Below, in pieces: positions 24,701-34,848 of a DNA stretch of 64,000 nt. How positions within the stretch are numbered: position 1 is the first letter of the stretch; every line of letters begins with the position of its first letter. The stretch is taken from NCBI GenBank assembly GCA_007449985.2, contig VIIQ02000046.1:124001-188000 (forward strand), given 5' to 3'. Position numbers and translations under genes: made by a program. Source of the DNA: Desmodesmus armatus (taxonomy: Eukaryota > Chlorophyta > Chlorophyceae > Sphaeropleales > Scenedesmaceae). The notes beneath the pieces were generated by a model, which was not told where the DNA came from, did not search any database, and saw nothing but the letters and a program-made list of their open reading frames with translations.

Positions 24701-25527
24701 GTGTCATGCCATGGAAGAGGGAGCGAGTCATGGACTCGTACCAATCCAAGTCAGCAGCTGCACAGGCAGACAACCATGGCACACAGCTTTCATGCACAGT
24801 TTGCAGGTTTATGGTGTGTCAGTCTCTGGTGCAGCGTAGCCTGCTGTCCAGGCAGGGCGTGGGTGTGAGCATTGGCTGGCTTCACACGCGGACTGCCAGG
24901 CTCGGTTGATGCAGCATTCTCTCATGCCGTACCTGCAGCGGCCAAAGGGCTTTCAGCTGCTGGCTGCAGTCATGCATCCCATCTGTACAGCAACTGCCTC
25001 GTGCCCCTTATCACCTGGTACGGTCTCAGGGCTGTGTGCTGTGCCAAACACGAAGCCCTCATGGCGCAGCAGCTTGAGGTGCAGGTTGGTGGCACCCTCT
25101 GGCAGCTGCACTGCCAGCTGCCCCTGCCTGTGTGCATAGCGGCTGCTGTCTAAGGGCGGGTCCAGGAAGACAGGGCCCTCGCCTGCAGCACCACACACAG
25201 CACGACACTGCAGTATTTACGAGTAGGCATCCACACCCAGGTCCCCAACCAGGGTACCATGGCTTGTATGTCTGGCCGCTGTCTCTGCCGCGCGCTGCAG
25301 GGAGCCACCATTGTGTTGCAACTGCTCCAGGTGAACTGGTGCTTGTACCCAAGGGCCTGTGCACTCCTTCTGAACTGCGCACGAGAGAGAACTGCTAGTT
25401 ATTTGAACGCATTGCAGGAGAGTTGCTGACATAACACAGGATATCACTCAGGCTGTTTACCTGGCTGTTGTACCCTTTCAGCAGCTGCTCGTGGCATGGA
25501 CGGCACCTTCCAGCCATCCAAACCCTC
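21799..25527 (-). CDS. Glycoside hydrolase family 10 endo-xylanase
   Basis: Eight minus-strand exons join in phase: 25015-25182, 24541-24757, 24134-24238, 23719-23764, 23186-23356, 22789-22879, 22443-22531 and 21799-22122. Two further 5' exons (25461-25527 and 25237-25374) fit phase but are uncertain, and the true start is not found. GH10 landmarks in order: FVFGTA, HGMTPENAFKW, LVRGHTLEW, YDVFNEIIE (acid/base Glu; the codon for the preceding N is split by an intron), DAQLCINDL, HCIGIQAHFE, LDLYITEFSL (nucleophile Glu, its codon also split by an intron) and FSHPAVKGIIMWGWWD. The family cleaves beta-1,4-xylan. Both catalytic glutamates are present, so the enzyme should be active. No carbohydrate-binding module is recognisable. 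The C-terminal 50 residues after the barrel resemble the short tail of plant GH10 enzymes. Confidence 0.85.
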
Positions 25528-26620
25528 CTGCAAGTCTGCAGTTGAGAGAATGTTGTCATCTGTGCGTCAGCCAGGCTTTGACAAACACCAACCGCCCTTG
25601 CTCCACCATCACTGCCTGCTCTTTGCCACTTGAGCATTTCCATGTCCAATTTGGAGCAAGTTGTGCTTCCCACCTATTAGCTCCACTCTGTCTTTCTCTG
25701 TTCAACTTTCAGCTGCAACCAACTGCCAACAGCAACTGCAGCCTTGCATTTCCCGCTTACCTGCACTGCATGTGCTGACACATGCGAACGACAATACAGC
25801 CATACAAAACAGTGTGGTGAATGCCATTGCACTGCAGCAGGGCCACTGCTACGCTGGAAGGACGTCCTGTACAATTGCAAACATGGGTCTACAGCTCCGT
25901 GGCTCTGATGTTGCAGTTTCATTCATATGCACAGCATTAAAAAATCTGTTTTCATCATCTGTTGAGGGCGTTTGGTCACACACATCTCGCCAGGCTGTCC
26001 GTCAGTTTGACTTCGCCAATGTCGGCTCACTGCACTCTAAGACTGCTTGTATGGTTGAGACTAGGATCCAGGAAGTATGATTCGTGAGTGAGATCTGGGG
26101 TCCCTCTGTGCTGCTGTCCAGTGTGGACAGTGTTGCTGCCGCTTGGGTGTGGATGCAGGCAGGGACTTCAACCTCTTTCGGCACCACGACTTGATGTACG
26201 TTGTCTGCTTGTGAGCATACTGCACATCCATTGGACATGCCGGAGTACTTCAGCAACGATCCAGGGACTGAAAGGCTATTCAAGTATGCCAGCCGACGGG
26301 TCACCGGATTTGCTATCAAACACAGCATGTTTACACCTGCTGTGTTGGCTACGGTACAAACAATGGACACGCTGCAATCAATTCCGAAAAGCGAAAAGCA
26401 AAACTGCAGCACCATTGCACAATGCATCACACCAGCTGCTCAAAACCAGGTGTCATTCCCGCCCCCCTTGTGAGGCTGCTGCATCACTCAATGCAGCGAG
26501 GAGGCATGCACACACCCCGGCAGGAGGCCATAGAGACTGGGTCAGTGCAGGCGCACCGACGCGCCACAATCACAACCATCCGCCTGGCACACAAACGTCT
26601 CAACGTGCTGATCGTCTGCT
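25528..26620. other. Gene-free interval between GH10 and SRPBCC genes
   Basis: No exon supported. It may hold the promoter and first exon of the GH10 gene and the 3' UTR of the SRPBCC gene. Open frames here are short and lack recognisable domains. Confidence 0.35.
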
Positions 26621-29297
26621 TCACTCCTGCGCTGCTGTGCTGGGGCGCTTGGATGTTCGCCGTGTTGTGCTGCGACGCCCTTTGCTGCTAGTGCCGCTGC
26701 CGCTGCTGCTGGGATCGGGCCCAGTACCGTTCCCGCTGCTGCCATCGTCTGCTGGAGGACCCGCTGTGCTGCTGCTCATCCTGCTGCGCCGCTTGCCTGT
26801 GCTACTGCTGCCCTCACCCGTCCCAGCTGCTGCAGCTTTGGACGCCGTGCGGCTTCTAGTGGTCTTCCTGCCACGAGCTGCAGGTGGCTGGCCTGACGCA
26901 TACGCTGCAGCTGCTGCCGCCGGTGCTCCATCTGGCTGCACTGTAGCACCAGCGGCATCACCAGCTGGACTGCCTGCATCTGCTGCTGCAGTTGCCTTGG
27001 CAGCAGTGCGCCCGCGCGGCCGCTTCGGGGCTGTATCACCCTGCTGCTCCTGCACAACCGGAGGAGGCGGCGGCTGCTCAGACTGCTGCGGCTGCTGCTG
27101 CAATGTCTGCTCCGGTTGCTGCTGCTGCTGCTCCTCCTGCTGCTCTGCGTCCGCCTCCTGCTGCTGCTGTTCCTGCTGCTGCCGTTCCTCCTCCTCCCAC
27201 CCCTTGTTCAGTTCATCAATCTTACTCTGCACCTTAGCAATGACTGCTGCCTTCTGCTGCTCAAAGTCAGCCGGGGCCAGGGCCTCTGCCTGCTGCTTGT
27301 ATGCTGCCAGGTTCTCCTGCAGTATCTGCTTCATGTCTGTCTCAACACCAAAGGGCCCTATCTGCAGCTGTGTCAGCAGGGTGGGCACCGGGTGTGTGAA
27401 GTACAGGCGCACCCTGGTCATGCCGTTGAGCTGCTCGGCAAACTGCACCTCGCCTGCAGGACACAACCGTGAGACATACACGGACAGCACATGCTAATCA
27501 GAGTCTTGACGGCTTTCTGGGTTTCAAGAGCCACCCTGAGTCTGGTCTGGTGGATCAGTTTTACACAAAGATGGTGAGTGCCAAAGAATGTGGTGGTCTG
27601 CAGCCACTCATATGCCCTCACCCTCCAGCACGGCGTCTATGATGGTGCCCTGTGGACGCAGTGCGTTGCCATGCATCCCTCCTGCAAGTCCGTACATTGA
27701 CCGCCTGAGTGCAAGTGGCTTTGCAGACTGCAGCATTCTGCCCTGCAGCAGGCCAGGTGAACTGCCTCCTCACCTTTGATGGGCATGCCATAGACACTGT
27801 TGAACACTATGGACTTTAGCAGGGTCTCCTCACGCTCTTCCCGCTCTAGCAGGAACACAATCTCCATGAGGGGGAGCTTGCCTGCACAACCAACAGCAAC
27901 AGCAGTTGATGTCATCAAGTTGCACAGGCAACAGGTGCAGCTGCAGCTGGCTGTTATAGCCTGGGGGTGGATAGTCTCTGTTCCAGACCTTGTGGACTCA
28001 AGCCTGGGTGTGAGCTGTGCAACCGGCACTAGAACCACCTCCTGTGAATGCATCTGTGCAACCGGCACTAAAGCCCCCTCCTGTGAATGCATCTAAGGCA
28101 TGGGAGGGGCCACCTATGCCAGAATTGAAGGGGCTGCTGATACATAGTGCCTTTGCAGTATCCTGCAATTCAGCTGGCCCCTGAACCAACCAACTGCCTG
28201 GTCTCACTGCTAAGCTATGCCCGCTCAGCCCTGAGCTGAGCACAACATGGAGGGCTGCGCACAACATGGACCATGACGTAGGAGAGCACGAGAAAGTAGG
28301 GCAACAACCCCTTGAAGTGTGTCCCGTGCCTCCAAAACACCTGCTTTCTTTGAGCGGACCAGGCCAGTGCGCACTCTACTCACGGTATCTGTAGAAGCAC
28401 TGAAACAAGGCCATGTTGGGGTTGGCATTGTCCAGTCCTATCTGCAAGGGCAGCAGTTGCAGCAGCACACGATGCTGGCAGCTCGGACCAGCATGCTGAC
28501 AGCAACAGACAGCTACCTTACCTGCTGCGGGCAAACCCACTGCAGCAGGAAGCCACTCGTGCATCCACTGGAAGCAAGCACACGGCTGGATGCACTCCCT
28601 GTGTCTACACACTGCAGCACGCTTCAAAGCACTTGCGGTCACACCCAAATATGCGCCAGAGTCAGCTGGGTGTTTCAAAGACACGGTGGCAAAGAATCGA
28701 TGGGTGTGCTGCACACAGCTGGGCACCCACCTGGCCGACAAGGTCCAAAAAGTCCAGCAGCTTGGTCCATTGACTCCACAGGGAGTAGCACACCTCCAAG
28801 GGTGCCTCCACCCACACCTCTGCATTGTGGTGGCACTGCTTGTTTTCGTCTGTGGAAAAACTGATATAGTCTGCTGGTGTATAGCCACTGACTGGCTCAG
28901 GCTCAGCACTGCAGGAGACTGAAGGCCTACAGCAGTATCAGTGCAGAACGGAATCGTCCTAGGCCACCAGTTGCTTGACGGCCGGCTGGCCAACAGTCCA
29001 ACAGCAGCAGCAACAATGCAACAGAACAACAGCTGCCAAGCCCAACAGCCCATGAAGCATGACTCAGAAGCTTCAACGTGATAATAACCACACCCAACAT
29101 CTTTGCAGCACCCTTCCGGCGCACTCAACGCACCTGCTGCTCACACTGCTGCTGCCGCTGCTGCGAGAGGTGATGGGGACAGCGCCCAGCACAGGCTGTT
29201 GCGGTGCTCGAGACCTGCCCAAAAAGATTCTAGCATTCCGACAGGTCCGTTCAACGCTTTGTAGGCCACCGACTGGCTGCAGCTGCGCAGAGATCAT
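26621..29297 (-). CDS. SRPBCC/START-like (polyketide cyclase family) protein with Gln-rich basic tail
   Basis: Minus-strand exons 29147-29297, 28731-28849, 28384-28441, 27774-27881, 27622-27681 and 26621-27453 join in phase to about 442 residues. The first donor is the least certain. The N-terminus (MISAQLQPVGGL..., with RSRAP and SSVSSR) is transit-peptide-like. The core reads VWVEAPLEVCYSLWSQW, then IVFLLEREE, GTIIDAVLEGEVQF and VRLYFTHPVP. This is the order of the plant and cyanobacterial cyclase/dehydrase family of the START superfamily, small hydrophobic-ligand-binding proteins. From about residue 235 the protein becomes Gln/Glu-rich coiled coil and then a long basic Ser/Thr/Gly-rich region with KRRSR and RRTSKR clusters. 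That tail is unusual for the family. Confidence 0.6.
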
Positions 29298-29980
29298 TCG
29301 TCCTTGAACTGAAAGCTGTGGCGTGGCTGCCGTCCGAACAATGCTTTAGAAAGTGCACTGATTGAGCGCTTGCAAAAACAGGACACTCAGGGGCAGACGA
29401 GAGGCGAGGGCAAAGTATGTTACTGTAGCCTTTTGAACCGCCGGCAGCTGGGGTGGGGTGGGTCCCACCAGGCTGTGGACCATGCTGGCGCCAGAGCAAC
29501 CACGCCCCTGGCATCGAGCCAACTTGACTCAAGAACACTGCTACAAGAGAGTGTTGCAAGTTTAGGCCAGCATCGGCAGCCTCCCACTTCAGTGATGACC
29601 ATTACAGAGCGGACAACGCTCAGGTCTTTACCAACCCTGAGGCATACATGCCTTTGTTCAGGTCAGTATCACGGCTCTTCACCCAGATAGCCCAAGCACG
29701 TTAGCTTTGCTTGTTGTAGCGTAGCGCAGTGCGCTCGGAACTTCCCATGCTCCCATGGCAGCCATGCCACAATGCAACAACACACAACTTAGCCACACCC
29801 AGGACTTGTCTGCCCAACAAACTGCACACTGCGCCCACCACAGCTCCGTCTCCCTCCCCAAATGCACCCAGCCTGACAACACGGGATCACTAAGTCACTA
29901 CAACACAAGCATGATGCCGCAGCCCTGCTGCTGTTTGCCGACTGCACCCAAGCAACAACACCCACCACACAGCTGCACAA
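29298..29980. other. Gene-free interval
   Basis: About 680 bp between the start of the SRPBCC gene and the stop codon of the coiled-coil gene, both on the minus strand. It should contain the promoter of the former and the 3' UTR of the latter. No motif or exon recognised. Confidence 0.35.
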
Positions 29981-32900
29981 TCAAGCTGCTGCTTTGCTGT
30001 CTGCCTGCTTGCTGCCACCCTCTGCCGCTGAACCTGCAGCCTGTTCAGCCGCTTCCAACGGTAACTGCTCTGCTGCCGCTGTATCTGCTGGCGTGGTAGC
30101 TGCCCCTACCACTGCTGTTTTTGCTGCATCCCCACTGCTGCCACTGCTGCCGTCCTCATCAGCATCCTCAAAAGAAGACTCCTCCTCTTCACTCAGCTGG
30201 AACGACGCCACTGCTGCATTGTGCACTTCATGGGCATCCTGCACAGGCTGCTGCTGCTGTCCTGCATCTGCAGGATCTGCAGCCTCAGCAGCAGCTGCAC
30301 TAGGAGCCTCAGACGGTCCCGGCTTTGCGTCATCATCAGCTGCTGCGTCATCATCAGCTGCTGCATCAATAGCCGCTGCAGCAGCCTGTGCACCACTATT
30401 GGTGGCCGCAGCAGCATCAACATCGGCATCAACCCCAGGCCCACTCCCAGCAGCAGCAGCAACATCGCCAGCAACAGTATCTGGCTCAGCACGCCCGAAC
30501 GGTGACTGCAGGGCAGCCAAGGCCGCCTTAGCCGAGTTTGGCGTGCTGTTTGAGACAGCTGCCACTGCTCTTGCCGCCACAGCTGCCACAGCACCTGCTG
30601 CTGCTGCCATGCTGCTGCTGTTTGCATTCTCCTCGTACTGCTGGTTGAGGCTAGTTACCATGTCCAGCATGCGGCGCAGCTCTGCGACCTGGACATGCAG
30701 CTCAGACTCCTTGTCCATGGCACGCACCAGCGCACGCTTGGCCTGGTCGTGGCTGCCTGTGGTGCAGCACATATGTACACGCAGAGGCAGCGACAGGCAG
30801 ACAAGGCTACCACTGTCACAGAAACCGGCATTTACACGCACAACCTCTCTTTGTCTGGAATCAGACGTATCATAGCACTCCAGCAGCGCTCTTCAGCAGT
30901 GTCAATACATGGCTCAATCACCACATCCATCACGCATGTGTTGCTACACAAAGCCTGCACCTCCATTCGACTCACCCTGCGTCTCAGCCACCTCCATCTT
31001 GATCTCCACCAAGTTGTTGACCAGGTACTTGTTCTCGTCCTGCAACGACTTCACCTGCCGCTTCAGCTCCTTCACCTCCTTGCCCAAACTCTCAGCCGCA
31101 GCCGCAGCACGCGCAGCCGTGCGCTGCCGCCGCGCAGCAAACAGACCCCCGCCCGTGCTGCCAGCCTTTGCCGCAGACGCCTTCTGCTGGTCCTGCTGCT
31201 CCGTCGACGGCTTCCCGTCCTCGCTGCTGCCGTCCACCGACCCTGCTGCCGCTGCCTCCGCCGCTGCCTTTGTAGGCGTGTTCGCATTGCTGCCGCCGCT
31301 AGGGATCGCTGCCAGGATGCCTGCCGCATCCATGTCCATGCTGGACCGCCTGCTGCTGCTGATGGAGCTGACCTCTGCCAGGCTACCTGAGTCTTCATGG
31401 TCCAAGTGAGGTGCAGGGCCGCCCGCGCTGAGGCCTATCGAGCGCCGCCAGCTCCAGCCACCCCAGCCACGGCCGCCGCCTGCAGTGCTGCGGTCCCCAC
31501 CCCCGCCCCCACCGCCAGCGGCCAGCTGCATCTCAAGTGCCATCTTGTCGGCTTCAAGCTCAGCTTTTTCAAGGTCCGACTGCTCCATGGCATCCTTGAG
31601 CCGCGACACCATCTGCTGGTAGCACCCCAGCTGCATGGTGAGGTCATAGTTCAGCTGCTGCAGGGCTGCCAGGGAGGCCTCAGGGGACAGGCCCTCCAGT
31701 GCTACCGCCGCCATCAGCGCGTGCGCCCGCTCCTCTGCAGTGTGCGGCTGCTCCTGAGCATTGGCTGCTGCTGCTGCGGACGAGGGGCCCGGGCTGCCTC
31801 CAGGCGGCGGCTGCTGCATGGGCGTGCTGGGGCCTGACTGCTCTGTGACGGCGACAGAGTCTGCAGGACCCTTGCTGCTGCTGCTGCTGAACTGGGGCGC
31901 TGGTGGCACTGCAGGTCACAATGTACAAACAGGCCTCAACACAACAGCCGAGTGACACGAGGCCTGACACCCATGCCCTCGGACAAGTTGCGACGTTGTT
32001 GTGCCAGCTAGGTAGCATGCCTGCCTGCTGGCCAAGCCAGCATTTCTGACGTGACAAGTCATGCCAGCGCACGCCTGCAGGCTGCTTGCTGGTTGCTGGT
32101 GCACCAACACAATGCAACAAACCCAAACACAACCCACCTGGAGGCGGTCCGCTGCTATTGCTGTAGACAGCTGCTGCTGCCGACACTCCTGGCAGCTGCT
32201 GCAGGGAGACAGAGTCAGCTGAAGGCAGCGGTTTGCTGACGGCGCTGCTGGCTGTACATGTAGTGTGCCGCAGGTCAAAGTTGACCAACCGCTGCATCGC
32301 TGCTGCATTGTGTCCGTCAGCTGCCTGCTGCACGAGCACCTCATTCCAGATGGTGGCAACCTGCACAGGAAAATCCAGCAGGCGACGCAAGGCACTATGG
32401 CAACGAACTGCATTGTCTGCAGCGTTTTGCTGCACAACCAACACACACAATGGGCGCACAGACATGCTTAATCACGTCCAAGGCCAGAGCAAGCAACCTG
32501 GCGTGCAGTGCTGTGATGTGCTGTGCTGGCAGCTGGCCTGCTCCGTGGTGAACCCACCTGTGGGCTTGTCTCGATGAGCTGCCTGTGCTTGATGGAGAGC
32601 TCATGGAACTTGCTCTGCACCTTGGTCTTCTCCTCAGCAGCAGCAACCAGCTGATGCTCAAGCTCCTGCACATGCCACACACAAGCCACACCCACAGCCC
32701 CGGTCACCTCTTCGGCATCGCTGCTGTCTAACAGGCAGGGCAGCTGCTTGGGCTGCGCCCCACTGAACTATGCCTGCCATATACACTGTCACAGGCGACC
32801 GTCGTCCACAGCCAGATAGCAGGCATCCCGCTGCTGCCACCAGGCCTGCCAATGAGCCAGAGCAGTTGCTGATACAGTTACCAGTGCAACTATTGGTGCA

Positions 32901-34351
32901 GTTGGCGCATATGCTTTTGATGGCAGCTGCTGGCAACGTTGCTGGCGCAGTTGCTGTTGCAGTTCTTGCTGCTGTTGGGGCCTGCCCGGCAGTGCAGCTT
33001 GGTGCAGGAACCCTACCTGTATTTTCTCCTCCAGCGGCCGCACGTTGCTGCCCTCCCGCAGCACCACCAGCTCCCGCTCCAGCGCCTCTGTACGCTGTCG
33101 CAGCTGGCTGATTTGGTGCTCGTACTTCTCCTGGTCCATCTTGTACTTCTGCAAGGCGGCACAGCACGGCGAGGACAGCACAACACAGGACAGTCTGAGT
33201 GGTGCCCCTTTCCATGCATGCACGGGCACCCCTTCCTGTCTGTTCACTGGCTTGTGTGCCATTGCTGTTGTCACAGGACAGAGAAGTCTAAGGCGCTGCT
33301 TCGGGGTTGAGCATGTGCCAGCACAGCTGCCAACAACATAGCGGCACCTGCTGTGCAAGCATGCGGCACTGCTGTGTCCTGCATGTCTGGAGATTAGGGG
33401 GCCCCCATGTGCTGACGGTGCTGGCGGGCTGCGGGACGCACCTGCTCCCGCTTGATCCATGTGGAGGGAGGTATGTGCTGCACACGGCTGGCCTTCAGCT
33501 CTGCTAGCTCCTTGGCTGTCCTGGCAGCCTCCTCCCGTGCTGCAACCAGGTGCTGGTGTGCTGAGCGGACGAGGGGCACAGGCAAGTCACACTTATCCTG
33601 GCCATGTAACTGCACAGTCCACACATAAAGGGACGCCGAAAATAAAGTCAGCACATGAGGGCATTAACAGGATGTACAGAGCTGCTGCTGCTCTACCTGT
33701 TGATTCCAACACGTTGCCAGGCTGGCTTGTGTGGCTGATGCAACTTCCCAGCATTAACTTGTACTACTTCCTTCCTCATCGCAACTGCATAGCGATGCAG
33801 GCCTTGCCAGCCAACCGCCTCCATACCTATCAGCCACCAGTTCAAGCATACACAAGCTTGCATATGCAACTGCTGCAGCTGCCAGGGCCACCCACATACC
33901 CGGCCAGCTGTCTCCAGCTTGTGCAACACATCCTCCACCGTAGTATCATCCTCATCTGTGTTGGTGATGCCCTTGCGTACAGGGGCTACACCGCTGGAGA
34001 AGGCAGCTATACGGTTGGCCAAGTTGCTGCTCTGCCGGTGCAGAGGCGGCAATCCAGCTTCTGAGCCTGCTGCTGACACCTTGCCGTTGCTGCTGGAGGG
34101 AGGCCTGGAGCCCAGCCCTCTGCCTTCCGCGCTGCTGCTGGGAGGGGGCTTTGGAGGCGTGCCTGCTGCAGCTGCAGTAGAGGCATCCGGTTGGCTCACA
34201 GACTGGCTGGATGTGGCAGCCTCCTGCTCTGTTGCGGTACCACCCTCCAGCACCTGCAACAGTACCACTCCCGACGCTGGTCAGGCAGCCCTGCACTTGC
34301 TGGGGGCAGCAGCACAGATTCAGAGGTGCCAACACGCACCTCGTCTCCCAT
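29981..34351 (-). CDS. Large coiled-coil protein, unknown function
   Basis: Eight minus-strand exons join in phase to 882 residues: 34340-34351 (MGDE), 33900-34253, 33442-33552, 33017-33148, 32558-32665, 32138-32360, 30976-31908 and 29981-30756. The N-terminal 110 residues are Ser/Pro-rich with LPPLHRQSSNLANRIAAFSS. The middle is predicted coiled coil: HLVAAREEAARTAKELAELK, YKMDQEKYEHQISQLRQR and ELEHQLVAAAEEKTKVQS. Later come LNYDLTMQLGCYQQMVSRLK and a Gly-rich linker. A second coiled coil follows: LGKEVKELKRQVKSLQDEN, with ESELHVQVAELRRML. The last 200 residues are Ala/Asp-rich and acidic. No enzymatic domain or membrane segment is visible. A cytoskeletal or scaffold role is possible but not shown. 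The tiny first exon is inferred from phase and the ATG only. Confidence 0.68.
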
Positions 34352-34848
34352 GTCAGGAGGAGCTGCCTGAGCCTGGCAGCTGGCTGTGCTGACACACCGT
34401 CACGCCAGAGGGTCAACAGTGATGGCTGGTGCCAAACCACCTCCTGTCTACAGTGGTTGTGCAACCGAGCCAGTCAAGGGTGACAAAGTGTGCTACAACA
34501 ACATGAAGAGCGAAGCAGCATGGAATTCGGCCGTGCTTTCGTTGGCACAAACAGTCCTGTTTCTCAAGCACTCAACAGTAGGGGAGGGCCTGTGGGAATG
34601 ATGTAGAGATTTGTACCATAATTAGTAAGACTCATCCAACATCACAACAAGCTTAACATAGATCAAAATCGCAGGTATGCTTCGACAGAAACAAACTCAG
34701 CACAAAGACCTGCCAGTTGTCCAGTTCGTGACAAGGTTCATACAAAGTTTACAACGAGACGCTCACAAGCCAAACAAGTCTGCTTATCTGAGTGTCAGCT
34801 GAGTCCGCTCGTGTTGTCCGAAGTACCCAACCAGATCATCGTGTCGCC
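34352..34848. promoter_or_regulatory. Divergent promoter region, coiled-coil gene / reductase gene
   Basis: About 500 bp between two oppositely oriented start codons. It is AT-richer than its surroundings around 34,610-34,790. No specific element recognised. Confidence 0.4.

Noticed and set aside
26088..27497. 469-codon open frame on the plus strand
   Set aside because: It is antisense to the SRPBCC gene's Gln/Ala-rich last exon; CAG repeats read backwards give Cys/Leu/Ala runs. No start context or domain.
29994..30875. 293-codon plus-strand Ala-rich frame
   Set aside because: Antisense of the acidic Ala/Asp-rich last exon of the coiled-coil gene, whose exon phases match its neighbours.
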